Below are positions 16,438 to 25,423 of a DNA stretch of 43,265 bases, one piece after another. The translations under genes were made by a program, and so were the position numbers. Each line of letters opens with the position of its first letter. The first letter of the stretch is position 1. This DNA is from Mycobacterium sp. 1165178.9 (GTDB taxonomy: Bacteria; Actinomycetota; Actinomycetes; Mycobacteriales; Mycobacteriaceae): assembly GCF_001673555.1 (NCBI RefSeq), contig NZ_LZMB01000586.1:1-43265 (forward strand), read 5' to 3'. The notes under the pieces are model-generated. The model had not been told where the DNA came from. It did not search any database and worked only from the letters and a program-made list of their open reading frames with translations.

Positions 16438-18759
16438 ATGGCTGAAGCCAAGTCGGTGCCGGTGCTGTTTGTCACTGACACCATCGTGTTGCCCGGGATG
16501 GTGGTTCCGATCGCGCTGGACGAGGCCGCCCGCGCGGCGATCGATGCCGCTCAGGCGAGCGACTCCGGGCAGCTGCTGATCGCCCCCCGGTTGGAGGACC
16601 GGTACCCGTCACACGGCGTGATAGCGAAAATATTGCAGGTCGGACGCATCGCAGGCGGCGGCACCGCTGCGGTGGTGCGCGGTGAGCGCAGGGCCCAGAT
16701 CGGGGCTGGAGCGTCCGGACCGGGTGCGGCGCTGTGGGTCGAGGTGACCGAGGTCCCCGAGACCGAGGCGACGGATGAGATCAAGGCGATGACGGCGGAG
16801 TACAAGAAGCTGCTGCTTGCCATGCTGCAACGGCGCGAGGCCTGGGAGATCATCGACTACGTCAACAGGTTGACCGACCCGTCGGCGCTGGCGGACACCT
16901 CCGGCTACGCGTCCTACCTGACTAATGCGCAGAAGCGGCAGCTGCTGGAAACCGTCGATGTTGCCGAGCGGTTGCGTGTGCTGATCGATTGGACCAGTGA
17001 CCATCTCGCCGAGGTCGAGGTCAGCGACAAGATCGCCGAGGATGTGCGCGAGGGCATGGAGAAGACGCAGAAGGAGTTTCTGCTGCGTCAACAGCTAGCG
17101 GCCATCCGTAAGGAGCTGGGCGAAGGCGAACCCGACGGTTCGGATGACTACCGGGCCCGCGTCGAGGCGGCCGAGCTGCCCGAAAAAGTGCGCGAGGCCG
17201 CCCTGCGCGAGGTCGGCAAGCTGGAGCGTTCCAGCGACCAAAGCCCGGAAAGCGGATGGATTCGCACCTGGCTCGACACCGTGCTCGAGCTGCCCTGGAA
17301 CGTCCGCACCGAGGACTCGACCGACCTGAAGGCCGCACGCGAGGTCCTGGACGCCGACCACCACGGGCTGGACGACGTCAAGGACCGCATCGTCGAGTAC
17401 CTGGCCGTGCGGGCCCGCCGCGCCGAGCGCGGGCTGCAGGTCGTCGGTGGACGCGGCTCCGGCGCGGTGATGGTGCTGGCCGGCCCTCCCGGCGTCGGCA
17501 AGACGTCGCTGGGCGAGAGCGTGGCCCGGGCGTTGGGCCGCAAGTTCGTCCGCGTCGCCCTGGGCGGCGTGCGCGACGAGGCCGAGATCCGTGGGCACCG
17601 CCGCACCTATGTGGGCGCGCTGCCGGGCCGGATCGTGCGCGCGATCGGCGAGGCGGGATCGATGAATCCCGTTGTGCTGCTGGACGAAATCGACAAGGTC
17701 GGTTCCGACTACCGCGGCGACCCGAGTGCGGCGTTGCTCGAGGTGCTCGACCCCGCGCAGAACCACACCTTCCGCGACCACTACCTGGATCTGGACCTGG
17801 ACCTGTCCGACGTGGTGTTCCTGGCCACCGCCAACGTCATCGAGAACATCCCCTCGGCGCTGCTGGACCGCATGGAGCTGGTGGCTATCGACGGGTACAC
17901 CGAGGACGACAAGGTCGCCATCGCGCGTGACTACCTGCTGCCCCGGCAGCGGGAGCGGGCGGCGCTTACCGAGGACGAGGTCATCGTGACCGATGACGCG
18001 CTGCGCAAGATCGCCGCCGACTACACCCGCGAGCCGGGGGTGCGGCAGTTCGAACGGCTGCTGGCCAAGGCATTGCGCAAGGTGACCACCAAGCTGGCCG
18101 AGGATCCGGCGTCGCTGACCATCGACGAGCCGGACCTGGTTGACTTCCTGGGCCGCCCGCGGTTCATGCCGGAGTCGGCCGAGCGCACGGCGGTGCCCGG
18201 GGTGGCCACCGGCCTGGCCGTGACAGGCCTGGGGGGCGACGTGCTCTACATCGAGGCCGGGGCCACCGACGGCGAGCCCGGTTTGCAGCTGACGGGACAG
18301 CTGGGTGACGTGATGAAGGAGTCGGCGCAGATCGCGCTGTCCTACGTGCGCTCCCACGCCGCCGAGCTGGGCGTCGACCCCAAGGCGCTGGACCGGCGCA
18401 TCCACGTCCACGTGCCGGCGGGCGCGGTGCCCAAGGACGGCCCGTCGGCCGGGGTCACCATGGTGACCGCGCTGGTATCGATGGCGACCGGCCGACAGGT
18501 CCGCTCCGACGTCGGCATGACCGGCGAGGTCACGCTCAACGGCCGGGTGCTGCCCATCGGCGGCGTCAAGCAGAAGCTGCTGGCGGCCCAACGCGCCGGA
18601 TTGTCAACGGTTTTCATCCCGGCGCGCAACGAGCCGGATCTGGACGACGTGCCGGGCGAGGTGCTCGAGGCGCTGGACGTGCGGCCCATGACCGACGTCG
18701 CCGAGATCGTGGCCCAGGCGCTGGAACCGGCGGCCGACGGCGCCAGGGTGGCCGCGTGA
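16438..18759 (+). CDS. lon: ATP-dependent Lon protease
   Basis: A 773-residue LonA protease for misfolded and regulatory proteins in the cytosol. Order: N-terminal substrate-binding domain (about 1-200), coiled-coil helices (about 200-300, [17 protein letters not shown]), AAA+ module with Walker A GPPGVGKT (349-356) and Walker B-type LLDEIDKVG, then the protease domain with the Ser670-Lys713 dyad (KDGPSAG and [10 protein letters not shown]). GGAGG lies just upstream of ATG 16438, which I prefer over the ATG four codons earlier. A TAGGCT at 16395-16400 could be the -10 element. Lon is absent from M. tuberculosis but kept in other mycobacteria. Here it sits between homologues of Rv1872c and Rv1871c. 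Confidence 0.97.
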   Translation: MAEAKSVPVLFVTDTIVLPGMVVPIALDEAARAAIDAAQASDSGQLLIAPRLEDRYPSHGVIAKILQVGRIAGGGTAAVVRGERRAQIGAGASGPGAALWVEVTEVPETEATDEIKAMTAEYKKLLLAMLQRREAWEIIDYVNRLTDPSALADTSGYASYLTNAQKRQLLETVDVAERLRVLIDWTSDHLAEVEVSDKIAEDVREGMEKTQKEFLLRQQLAAIRKELGEGEPDGSDDYRARVEAAELPEKVREAALREVGKLERSSDQSPESGWIRTWLDTVLELPWNVRTEDSTDLKAAREVLDADHHGLDDVKDRIVEYLAVRARRAERGLQVVGGRGSGAVMVLAGPPGVGKTSLGESVARALGRKFVRVALGGVRDEAEIRGHRRTYVGALPGRIVRAIGEAGSMNPVVLLDEIDKVGSDYRGDPSAALLEVLDPAQNHTFRDHYLDLDLDLSDVVFLATANVIENIPSALLDRMELVAIDGYTEDDKVAIARDYLLPRQRERAALTEDEVIVTDDALRKIAADYTREPGVRQFERLLAKALRKVTTKLAEDPASLTIDEPDLVDFLGRPRFMPESAERTAVPGVATGLAVTGLGGDVLYIEAGATDGEPGLQLTGQLGDVMKESAQIALSYVRSHAAELGVDPKALDRRIHVHVPAGAVPKDGPSAGVTMVTALVSMATGRQVRSDVGMTGEVTLNGRVLPIGGVKQKLLAAQRAGLSTVFIPARNEPDLDDVPGEVLEALDVRPMTDVAEIVAQALEPAADGARVAA

Positions 18760-18977
18760 GGAACTGTTAACCGAGTCGAACACGCCTTCTTAGTGGAGCC
18801 CCGGGGATTGCCTAGAGGTTTTGGGTTCCTTGGGCCGGGGGTAGCCACAAGCGCAGAGGCAAAGCCAGCCGAGGGGGGTTTGACCTCCACCCGACGTCGC
18901 AGGACGTGGGTGACGAACAACAAATCGCGCCGTGAAGCCGCTGAAAGGGCGGTGAGCGGCCGGACAAGGAGTTCATC

Positions 18978-19412
18978 GTGAGGTTGAACAGAATAGCTGC
19001 TAGCGCCGCTATTGCGGGCGCGTTGACGACAGGCGCGCTCGGAGTGGGCGTGGGGTTGGCACAGGCCGACCCCAATGGCCCGCACCCAGGCCCGAACGTG
19101 CCGGGGCCAAACGTGCCAGGCCCGAACGTTCCTGACCGGGATGGACCGGGTCAGGGGCAGTGGATCCCTGGGCAGCCGATTTGTAACGGCGGGCCGGGTG
19201 TCAACTGCAATGGTCCGGGCACACCGCTTCCGCCCGGGCAGCACGGCTTTCCGCCGCCCGGACACTACAACGACCCGGGCGGGTATGGGTATCCGGCCCG
19301 CTGGGCACCGATGGGCCAACCGGGTGACTACCCAGTCGTGTTCAACCCGGCTGTAAACCAGTGGGGCGTTTTCTTGCCCGACGGTACCTTCGTTCCGGCG
19401 CCGCCGGTCTAA
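18978..19412 (+). CDS. Secreted proline/glycine-rich protein with GPNVP repeats
   Basis: A 144-residue protein with a Sec signal peptide: a basic start (MRLNRIA), a hydrophobic core (ASAAIAGALTTGALGVGVGL) and an AQA cleavage site before DPNG, at about residue 30. The mature part is rich in Pro and Gly. It begins with three near-identical GPNVP pentapeptides (residues about 38-52). Its C-terminal part is less repetitive (DYPVVFNPAVNQWGVFLPDG), and two cysteines lie in CNGGPGVNC. I do not recognise a family with known function; it resembles other short mycobacterial exported proline-rich proteins. The start is GTG 18978 with AAGGA upstream. A strong terminator follows, so it is probably a single-gene unit. 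Confidence 0.85.
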   Translation: MRLNRIAASAAIAGALTTGALGVGVGLAQADPNGPHPGPNVPGPNVPGPNVPDRDGPGQGQWIPGQPICNGGPGVNCNGPGTPLPPGQHGFPPPGHYNDPGGYGYPARWAPMGQPGDYPVVFNPAVNQWGVFLPDGTFVPAPPV

Positions 19413-19427
19413 ACGGCTCGTTCGAGG

Positions 19428-19460
19428 CAGCCGCCGCTTCTGCGGCGGCTGTTCTCGTTT
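19428..19460 (+). terminator. Intrinsic terminator after the secreted protein gene
   Basis: A perfect 10-bp GC-only-type stem (19428-19437 with 19442-19451), a TTCT loop and then TTCTCGTTT. It lies 15 nt after the stop codon at 19412. Confidence 0.85.
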
Positions 19461-19478
19461 GCGGGCACAATCCAAGCC

Positions 19479-19868
19479 ATGAGTGACTTTGCGAAGCTTA
19501 AGCGGCAAGTCGTCCATCGCATTCAGAAGTTGGCGGTGAATCCGGTGGGCCGTCAGTTGCCAATGACGATGCTGGAAACGACCGGACGCAAGAGCGGGCA
19601 GCCGCGGCGTACCGCGGTGGGCGGGCGCGTCCTGGACAACCAGTTCTGGATGGTCTCCGAACACGGCGAGCACTCGGACTATGTCCGCAACATCAAAGCC
19701 AATCCTGCTGTCCGCGTGCGGGTTGGCGGGCAATGGCGTAACGGGACAGCGCACCTGCTGCCCGACGACGACGCCGTCCAGCGGCTGGGCAACCTGCCGC
19801 GACTGAACAGCGCGATGGTGCGGCTGATGGGAAGCGAGCTGCTGACCATCCGCGTCGATCTGGACTGA
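19479..19868 (+). CDS. Deazaflavin-dependent nitroreductase family protein (Ddn/FDOR-A-like)
   Basis: A 129-residue small split-barrel protein of the F420H2-dependent reductase family that includes Ddn, the pretomanid-activating enzyme. Signatures: LETTGRKSGQPRRTAVGG, the phosphate-binding loop for F420; DNQFWMVSEHGEHSDYVRNI; and NPAVRVRVGGQWRNGTAHLL. It probably reduces a quinone or other small molecule with F420H2 at the membrane or in the cytosol. Length matches my recollection of M. tuberculosis Rv1871c, but I cannot confirm orthology. The terminator upstream implies its own promoter, in the 19 bp to the start or inside the terminator. Confidence 0.88.
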   Translation: MSDFAKLKRQVVHRIQKLAVNPVGRQLPMTMLETTGRKSGQPRRTAVGGRVLDNQFWMVSEHGEHSDYVRNIKANPAVRVRVGGQWRNGTAHLLPDDDAVQRLGNLPRLNSAMVRLMGSELLTIRVDLD

Positions 19869-19908
19869 CGCCGTCCCATCTGTCGGTCGGCGGGATTAGG
19901 GTCGGCGC

Positions 19909-20241
19909 ATGGCTTACGACGAGGATCTGGCCAACCGGATCCGCGAACTCCTCGGCTCTGAGCCTGGCGTCGAGGAGAAACGGATGTTCGGCGGCCTGGC
20001 GTTTCTGATCAACGGCAACATGTCGGTGGCCGTCAGCGGCCAGGGCGGGCTGCTGGTGCGGGTGCCGCCGGCGGACACCGACAAGCTCTGTGAGCGCGCC
20101 CATGTGAGCCCGATGGTGATGGCCGGCCGGGAAGCCCGAGGCTGGCTGCGCGTAGAGGTCACCGGTGTGCAAACCAAACGCCAGCTTCACAGTTGGGTGA
20201 ACCGTGGAGTCGGCTACGCGCGAAGCCTGCCGCCCAAGTAG
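19909..20241 (+). CDS. TfoX N-terminal domain protein
   Basis: A 110-residue protein matching the TfoX/Sxy N-terminal domain: the opening AYDEDLANRIRELLGSEPGV, then EEKRMFGGLAFLINGNMSVA (the conserved K-x-MFGG-x-xF-x-x-xGNM block), and GWLRVE near the C-terminus. In gamma-proteobacteria a longer TfoX controls competence. Stand-alone N-terminal domains in actinobacteria have no assigned function. It is 40 nt downstream of the Ddn-like gene on the same strand and is probably co-transcribed with it. Confidence 0.88.
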   Translation: MAYDEDLANRIRELLGSEPGVEEKRMFGGLAFLINGNMSVAVSGQGGLLVRVPPADTDKLCERAHVSPMVMAGREARGWLRVEVTGVQTKRQLHSWVNRGVGYARSLPPK

Positions 20242-20282
20242 CGCCCGGTTTGCTCGCCCGGAGCGCGGGTACGCGGGTGCCT

Positions 20283-20909
20283 ATGGACAAGCGGGTGCGG
20301 CGACTGCTCGATGTCGCGGGTACCACGTACGCGTCGCAGGCGCGTATCACCATGAGCGACAAGCCGATGCCCCTGTTTCAGCTTCTGGTGCTGTGCATGC
20401 TTGCCAGCAAGCCGATCGACGCGGGCATCGCCATGGCCGCCGCGCGCGAACTGTTCAAGGCCGGTCTCCGGACACCCAAAGCCGTACAGGCCGCGGACCG
20501 GCGGACCATGATCGAGGCGTTCGGACGCGCACATTACGTCCGCTATGACGAGAGCTCTGCGACCCGACTCGCCGAAATGGCCGACCGTGTTCGCGACGAT
20601 TACTCAGGTGATCTACGCAGACTGGCCGATCGCAGCCAGTGCGACCCGGCGGCGATCAAACGAATGCTCAAGAAATTCAAGGGAATCGGCGACACCGGCG
20701 CGGACATCTACCTGCGCGAAGTTCAGGACGTGTGGACGTGGGTACGTCCATACTTCGACGACCGCGCCATCCGCACCGCCAAACAATTGGGTTTGCCCGC
20801 CACCCCTGAACAGCTCGGATCACTTGCGCCCCAGGCTAATGCGCGCCTCGCCGCCGCGCTGGTCAGGGTGTCGCTCGACGACGATGTGCGTCGGCGCGTG
20901 ACCGGCTGA
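20283..20909 (+). CDS. Helix-hairpin-helix DNA glycosylase-like protein (Rv1870c-like)
   Basis: A 208-residue protein with an endonuclease III-like layout. Its helix-hairpin-helix is visible in LKKFKGIGDTGADIYLREV, where FKGIGDTGA is the hairpin, followed by PYFDDRAIRTAKQLGL. Typical EndoIII-type enzymes have a catalytic Lys in the hairpin and an Asp about 18 residues on; the Asp pair in FDDR is a candidate, and no iron-sulfur cysteine cluster is present. It may therefore be an inactive or divergent DNA-binding relative. ATG 20283 is taken; an in-frame GTG two codons earlier is possible. It is followed after 7 nt by the DUF72 gene. Confidence 0.8.
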   Translation: MDKRVRRLLDVAGTTYASQARITMSDKPMPLFQLLVLCMLASKPIDAGIAMAAARELFKAGLRTPKAVQAADRRTMIEAFGRAHYVRYDESSATRLAEMADRVRDDYSGDLRRLADRSQCDPAAIKRMLKKFKGIGDTGADIYLREVQDVWTWVRPYFDDRAIRTAKQLGLPATPEQLGSLAPQANARLAAALVRVSLDDDVRRRVTG

Positions 20910-20916
20910 GCGAACC

Positions 20917-21642
20917 GTGACCATACGCATCGGTACTTCGGGGTGGTCGTACAACCACTGGGTGGATGTGCTGTACCCCACCGGAACGCCCTCGGGGCGC
21001 CGGCTCGCTCGCTACATCGAAGTGTTCGACACCGTCGAGCTGAATGCGAGTTTCTACCGGTGGCCGCAGGATTCGACCTTCACGGGCTGGCGCCAGCAGC
21101 TGCCGGAGGGCTTCACGATGTCGGTCAAGGCCCACCGCGGATTGACACACTACCGCCGGCTCGCCTCACCCGAGCCGTGGATCGAACGATTCGAACGTTG
21201 CTGGCGTCTGCTGGGTGATCGGCACGGGGTCCTGCTCGTGCAACTGCACCCCGAGCAGCGGCGCGACGACGCACGCCTCGATTCGTTCTTGGCCCTCATA
21301 CCCGAGTCGATCCGTGTTGCCGTCGAATTGCGTCATCCGTCGTGGAACGACCCCGCCGTGTTCGAGTTATTGAAACACCGCCGCGCCGCCTATGTGGTGA
21401 TGAGCGGTCTCGGACTCGAGTGCATTCCCCGGGCGACCACCGACCTGGTGTACATCCGGATGCACGGCCCGGACCCGGATGCCAACTACGCCGGCTCGTA
21501 TTCCGACCACGACTTACGGCACTGGGCGGAGCGCATCGCCGAGTGGGACGGCGCCGGCACAGACGTGTGGATGTATTTCAACAACGACCTGGGTGGCCAC
21601 GCGGTCCGCAATGCGCTGGCCTTGCGCGGGCTTTTGAGTTGA
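20917..21642 (+). CDS. DUF72 family protein (YecE-like)
   Basis: A 241-residue TIM-barrel protein of the DUF72/YecE family. Markers: IRIGTSGWSYNHWVDVLYP at the N-terminus, EVFDTVELNASFYRWPQDST, GFTMSVKAHRGLTHYRRL, RVAVELRHPSWND and VWMYFNNDLGGHAVRNA at the C-terminus. The biochemical role of the family is unknown. The GTG at 20917 is only 7 nt after the HhH gene stop, so it is in the same operon. It is convergent with the SDR-fusion gene, with 3 nt between stops. Confidence 0.9.
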   Translation: MTIRIGTSGWSYNHWVDVLYPTGTPSGRRLARYIEVFDTVELNASFYRWPQDSTFTGWRQQLPEGFTMSVKAHRGLTHYRRLASPEPWIERFERCWRLLGDRHGVLLVQLHPEQRRDDARLDSFLALIPESIRVAVELRHPSWNDPAVFELLKHRRAAYVVMSGLGLECIPRATTDLVYIRMHGPDPDANYAGSYSDHDLRHWAERIAEWDGAGTDVWMYFNNDLGGHAVRNALALRGLLS

Positions 21643-21645
21643 GCG

Positions 21646-23772
21646 TCAGCTGACGGTTTGTCCGGTGCCGGATGGCTCAGCGCTGTGCGGCACCGGAGCC
21701 CATTTCCCGTCGATGACGTCGGGTGGGCATTGCACCTGCAACCGGTCCCGTTCGGTTCGGCGGCGTTTGATCCGCAGCCGCGCATCGCCGGGCAGCGTGA
21801 CCAGTTCGTTGCAGGTCAGGTAGTACATGTCCTCGACGTCATCGATCAGATCCGCCTGGACTCGTAGAAAACCCAAGGCGCGCAACGTCATCCGGAGATC
21901 ATGCGTGAATCGCATGGTGGCGTCGTGCGCCAGCTCCCGCGAGCCGCGGGCGCTGACGGCCAACCGTTCGTCCTGGGTCAGCACCGGGGCGGGCTGGGCG
22001 GCGGCGGCGGCCGCGGCGATCAGCAACATCGTCGGGTCGTCGGCGAATGTCGCGCTGGCCAGCTCGGCCTCCCCCGGGCCGCGGTGCCCGATCCGCGCCA
22101 CGGCGGCATCCACGGCGGCCGCGGTGGTCGGCGACAACGCGCGAATGCTCGCGAGGTTGCCCTCCTCCGCGAGCGCACACAACGGCGGGTCGGCGCGGAG
22201 CGCGGCCGCCAACTCGGCGATCTCCGTGGCGACCAAGTCGCTGTCGGTGATCATGCCCACCCCGGGCACACCGCGACGGGTCTGGCTGCGCACCGGCGCC
22301 GCGGCGCTGATGCCGGTATCGATCAACCACAGCGCGTTGAGGATCCAACCCTGATGAATGCGGTCGCGCAGCAGCCGCAAGCGGACTTCCAGCGCCGCCT
22401 CGGGCAGCAACGCCAGCTGGGCGGCATCGAGGTGTTCCGCGGTCGCGGCGGCACTGTAGGCCCGGGTATCGGCCCGCAGATGGCGCAGCGCAGCCACCGA
22501 CCGTCCCGCGGCAACCGCCTTGGCGACCGAGCCGAGCGCTCCGCCTGCCAGGGCCGGCTCACCGAACGGCAGCGGATCCCCGACGTGGGGCCGGCCGACC
22601 AGGGCGTCGCGGACGACGGCCTCCTGGTCCCAACCGGGCAACTGGGAGGCGGCGACCATGTTGACCGACACCCCGACGTAGGGGCGATGGCCGAACACCG
22701 CGATGGCCCTGCTGCCCCATTCCTCGTCGACCGCGCCGCCCAGCGCGAGCACCTGACCCAGCACCCGGCTCGCGGCGCGCAGCCCACTCAGCTGGACATC
22801 CAGCGTGATCGGCGTGAGCGGTCCGGGCAGCGCCTCGTTGAGGGCGGAGCCGCTGAAGACCGGAAACCGCGGATCGATCTGGTCGTCGAATTCGCCCTCG
22901 ACGCCTTCGGGTGCCGCACTGTGTGCGTCGTCGGCAGGCCGCCGGGAGTGTGCCAGCACCTCGACCGGGAGGGCTAGCCTGCCGCCGTGGTTGATCGCGC
23001 CCGCGGTGTCGAGCCGGCGGCCGACGAGCCCGCGCGCGGTGTCGGCGACCGCGTCCACGGCCTGCCAGCCGAACTCGAATAGCCAATCTTCTTGTGCCGC
23101 AGAGACATTCACTTCCGGAATCAGCTGTGACCAGCTGCGCACCCGATGCAGGCGGGACCGCGGGTCGGTCGCCCGCAGCATCCGCCATGCGGTGATCAGA
23201 TTGACGGTGTCCGGGCTGGCGAGGTCCACCACTCCGGTGCGGTCGGTATTGAGCGCCTGAACCAAAAAGCGCATCAAGTCGTCGAGATGCAGCACATGCA
23301 TGGGTTGGGCCGTAACCTTGGCGCGCACCAGGGTGGCCACGGTACGGCACACCATCCAGTCGAGTTGGCGACCGACCGGCGGTGCGATCCGGACGACCAC
23401 GGTCGGGCCCCAGCTCGAGGCCACCAGGTCCTCGGCCGGTCGATACAGCTCTGGGCGCCCGGCGGCCTGCGACACGAACAGCAGCCGGGAACCGGCGCGC
23501 GCGGCCGCGTCCGTCACCCGCGCAAGGCCGTCCATGTCCGCGCTGCCCGGGGCGGAGGGGTCGATGGGCGCCAGGTGGATCACCGCATCGGCTTCCTCCG
23601 TCAGCTCCCGCAGTACCCGGTCACGCAGCGACGTGCAAACAAACTCGACGTTGCGGTCCAGGCATGGATGCGGTAGCTCAGCAATGCCGGTGACAGTGTG
23701 CCCGGCAGCGATCAGCTGCCCAGCGACCAGCCGCCCGAGTGCGCCGGTGGCGTCGGTAACCAGGATGTGCAC
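21646..23772 (-). CDS. SDR-type epimerase fused to a PEP-synthase-like region (Rv1868-like)
   Basis: A 708-residue protein, similar in length and position to M. tuberculosis Rv1868 (699). Residues 1-270 are an extended SDR: MHILVTDATGALGRLVAGQL is the Rossmann loop, but the active-site YxxxK is not obvious. From about 300 on the sequence is unlike SDRs. It contains VFSGSALNEALPGPLTPITL and, near the end, DLIDDVEDMYYLTCNELVTL, followed by an Arg-rich linker. Both resemble the segments before the phosphohistidine domain of PEP synthase/rifampin phosphotransferase-like proteins. The ATP-grasp and His domains are absent. Start GTG 23772. Function unknown; perhaps a scaffold or an unusual reductase. 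Confidence 0.85.
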   Translation of the reverse strand: MHILVTDATGALGRLVAGQLIAAGHTVTGIAELPHPCLDRNVEFVCTSLRDRVLRELTEEADAVIHLAPIDPSAPGSADMDGLARVTDAAARAGSRLLFVSQAAGRPELYRPAEDLVASSWGPTVVVRIAPPVGRQLDWMVCRTVATLVRAKVTAQPMHVLHLDDLMRFLVQALNTDRTGVVDLASPDTVNLITAWRMLRATDPRSRLHRVRSWSQLIPEVNVSAAQEDWLFEFGWQAVDAVADTARGLVGRRLDTAGAINHGGRLALPVEVLAHSRRPADDAHSAAPEGVEGEFDDQIDPRFPVFSGSALNEALPGPLTPITLDVQLSGLRAASRVLGQVLALGGAVDEEWGSRAIAVFGHRPYVGVSVNMVAASQLPGWDQEAVVRDALVGRPHVGDPLPFGEPALAGGALGSVAKAVAAGRSVAALRHLRADTRAYSAAATAEHLDAAQLALLPEAALEVRLRLLRDRIHQGWILNALWLIDTGISAAAPVRSQTRRGVPGVGMITDSDLVATEIAELAAALRADPPLCALAEEGNLASIRALSPTTAAAVDAAVARIGHRGPGEAELASATFADDPTMLLIAAAAAAAQPAPVLTQDERLAVSARGSRELAHDATMRFTHDLRMTLRALGFLRVQADLIDDVEDMYYLTCNELVTLPGDARLRIKRRRTERDRLQVQCPPDVIDGKWAPVPHSAEPSGTGQTVS

Positions 23773-23885
23773 CTGGGCTCACCTCCCCCAACCCTCAGCA
23801 TTCAACAATAGGCAAATAGACACCGGCTACGCGACCGTTAGTCCGGTAACGGTTCGGCGACTTGGCGTGATGCGGTCGGCCGGGG

Positions 23886-25370
23886 TTATTGCAGCGTCGC
23901 GCTGCCGTCCGCGGTGACGGCAACCTTGGCGCCACCGATATCTTCGCGCACCGATGCCTGCGCCGAGGCGCGATCGGTGACCACGGCCAGCCCGCGCGAC
24001 CCGTCGGGGGTGCGCACGGCCAAAAACGCCTTCTCGGGCTGGCCGTCGCGGTCGAACGGTGTCGTCCAGGCTTCGACGGTGCCGACGCCTTCCCACTCGA
24101 CCACCGCGTCGGTCGTGGGCTCCCGATCGACGGCCGGTTGCGTGTCTTCCCAACGGAATTCGGCAGGGGGCTCGGTGCTGTAGACCCCGAAGCTGTGTTT
24201 GGTCAGGTAGCCGCCGTTGGCGGTGATCAGGCCGCGCCGGCCCGGGTTGGCCACCAGCAACTCCGCCATGGTGGCAATCGAATGCATCACGTAGTTGCTC
24301 CACGGTCCGCCCGCGAACGTCAGGCCACCGGTGACCGTCAGCGGGCGGGCGGGATCGTCGGCGCTCAAGCCGAGCTCCGACGCCGCCACCTGTACCGCGG
24401 AGGGAAAGCAGGAGTACAGGTCGACGTAGTCGATGTCGTCGACGCCCAGGCCCGCCAATTCCAGCGCCCGCGCACCGGCGATGCGGATCGCCGGCGAGCG
24501 GTGCAGCTCGTGGCGCTCGGCGATGGATGGGGTGTCGTGGGCGTCGGTGCCCGCGTGCGGGAACACCCACCGCTCGGGGGGGATATGCAGCCGCGTCGCC
24601 TCCCCGACCGAGGTCAGAACCAGCGCCGCGCCCTGGTCGACCATGTTGTTGGAGTTCATCAGCTTGGTGTAAGGCCAACTGATCATCCGGTTCTGCGGGC
24701 CCGCCTGGCTGATGTCGTCGGCGCCCGACGGTTTGCGGATCCAGGCGTTCGGGTTGTCCACCGCCACGGCGTTGAATCGTGCCCACAGCGCTCCGATGCG
24801 CTCGAGGTGGTCGTCGATCGACTCGCCGTTCGCGATCCGAATCGCCTCCTCGAACATCGGGTAGACGTAGGCGGGCCGATCGAGTGAGATCCTGATCTCG
24901 GCGTCACCGGCCATCGGGACGTCGTCGCCGCTGACCTCGGCCATCGGGACCGATTGGTCCTGCTCGGTCCACACCAGCTTGGCGCCCTTGGCCCGCAGAC
25001 CGCGCCTGGTGCGCCACGTTTCGGCGCCGGCCAGCAGCACCACCTTGGCGTGGCCCCGCTGGATGTCCAGGCAGGCCTGATTGACCAGCGACTGCGGCAC
25101 GTTGCCGCCGACGGGGCTGTACAGCGTGGTGAAGTCGGAAGCACCGATTCGCTGGCCGAGCAACAGGCCCGGGTCGCGGTACTGGGCCGACAGGATGTTC
25201 ACGATGCGGATGGAATCCACGGCCTCGATCACCGCGGCAGCGGCCGCTTGCCGGGCCGCCGCCACCATCAGGTCCATCGGCTCGACCGAGCGGGTTTCCG
25301 GGTCGATCTCGTCGCGATGGTTGACCTGGCCGTAGCCGATCAGCACCGGGGTCCTGGGGTCGACGCTCAT
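23886..25370 (-). CDS. Thiolase-superfamily protein lacking the N-terminal catalytic Cys (Rv1867-like)
   Basis: A 494-residue protein, the same length as M. tuberculosis Rv1867, annotated there as an acetyl-CoA acetyltransferase. The thiolase fold is clear: SVDPRTPVLIGYGQVNHRDE, AKVVLLAGAETWRTRR and GLGVDDIDYVDLYSCFPSAV. When the helix NQACLDIQRGHAKVVLLAGAE is aligned with thiolases, the nucleophilic Cys position falls on Gly (SPVGGNVPQ). The C-terminal GHPxG block reads GGLTFAGGPWSNYVMHSIAT. It is therefore probably not a standard beta-ketothiolase; it may be a substrate-binding or noncatalytic member. ATG 25370 fits family length. It is 53 nt from the CoA-transferase gene on the same strand. 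Confidence 0.87.
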   Translation of the reverse strand: MSVDPRTPVLIGYGQVNHRDEIDPETRSVEPMDLMVAAARQAAAAAVIEAVDSIRIVNILSAQYRDPGLLLGQRIGASDFTTLYSPVGGNVPQSLVNQACLDIQRGHAKVVLLAGAETWRTRRGLRAKGAKLVWTEQDQSVPMAEVSGDDVPMAGDAEIRISLDRPAYVYPMFEEAIRIANGESIDDHLERIGALWARFNAVAVDNPNAWIRKPSGADDISQAGPQNRMISWPYTKLMNSNNMVDQGAALVLTSVGEATRLHIPPERWVFPHAGTDAHDTPSIAERHELHRSPAIRIAGARALELAGLGVDDIDYVDLYSCFPSAVQVAASELGLSADDPARPLTVTGGLTFAGGPWSNYVMHSIATMAELLVANPGRRGLITANGGYLTKHSFGVYSTEPPAEFRWEDTQPAVDREPTTDAVVEWEGVGTVEAWTTPFDRDGQPEKAFLAVRTPDGSRGLAVVTDRASAQASVREDIGGAKVAVTADGSATLQ

Positions 25371-25423
25371 GGGAACGAATTTAGCGTGGCTATGGATCTG
25401 CTCGTCCTGGCGGGCCGCCGGCG

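Noticed and set aside
18760..18977. c-di-AMP (ydaO) or cobalamin riboswitch
   Set aside because: G-rich segments are present, but the conserved blocks of either class (GGGGTGAATC, or the B12 box) are not.
18793..18981. 62-residue ORF upstream of the secreted protein
   Set aside because: Low-complexity and without a start signal; only its last 23 codons have a possible ribosome-binding site, reported as a finding.
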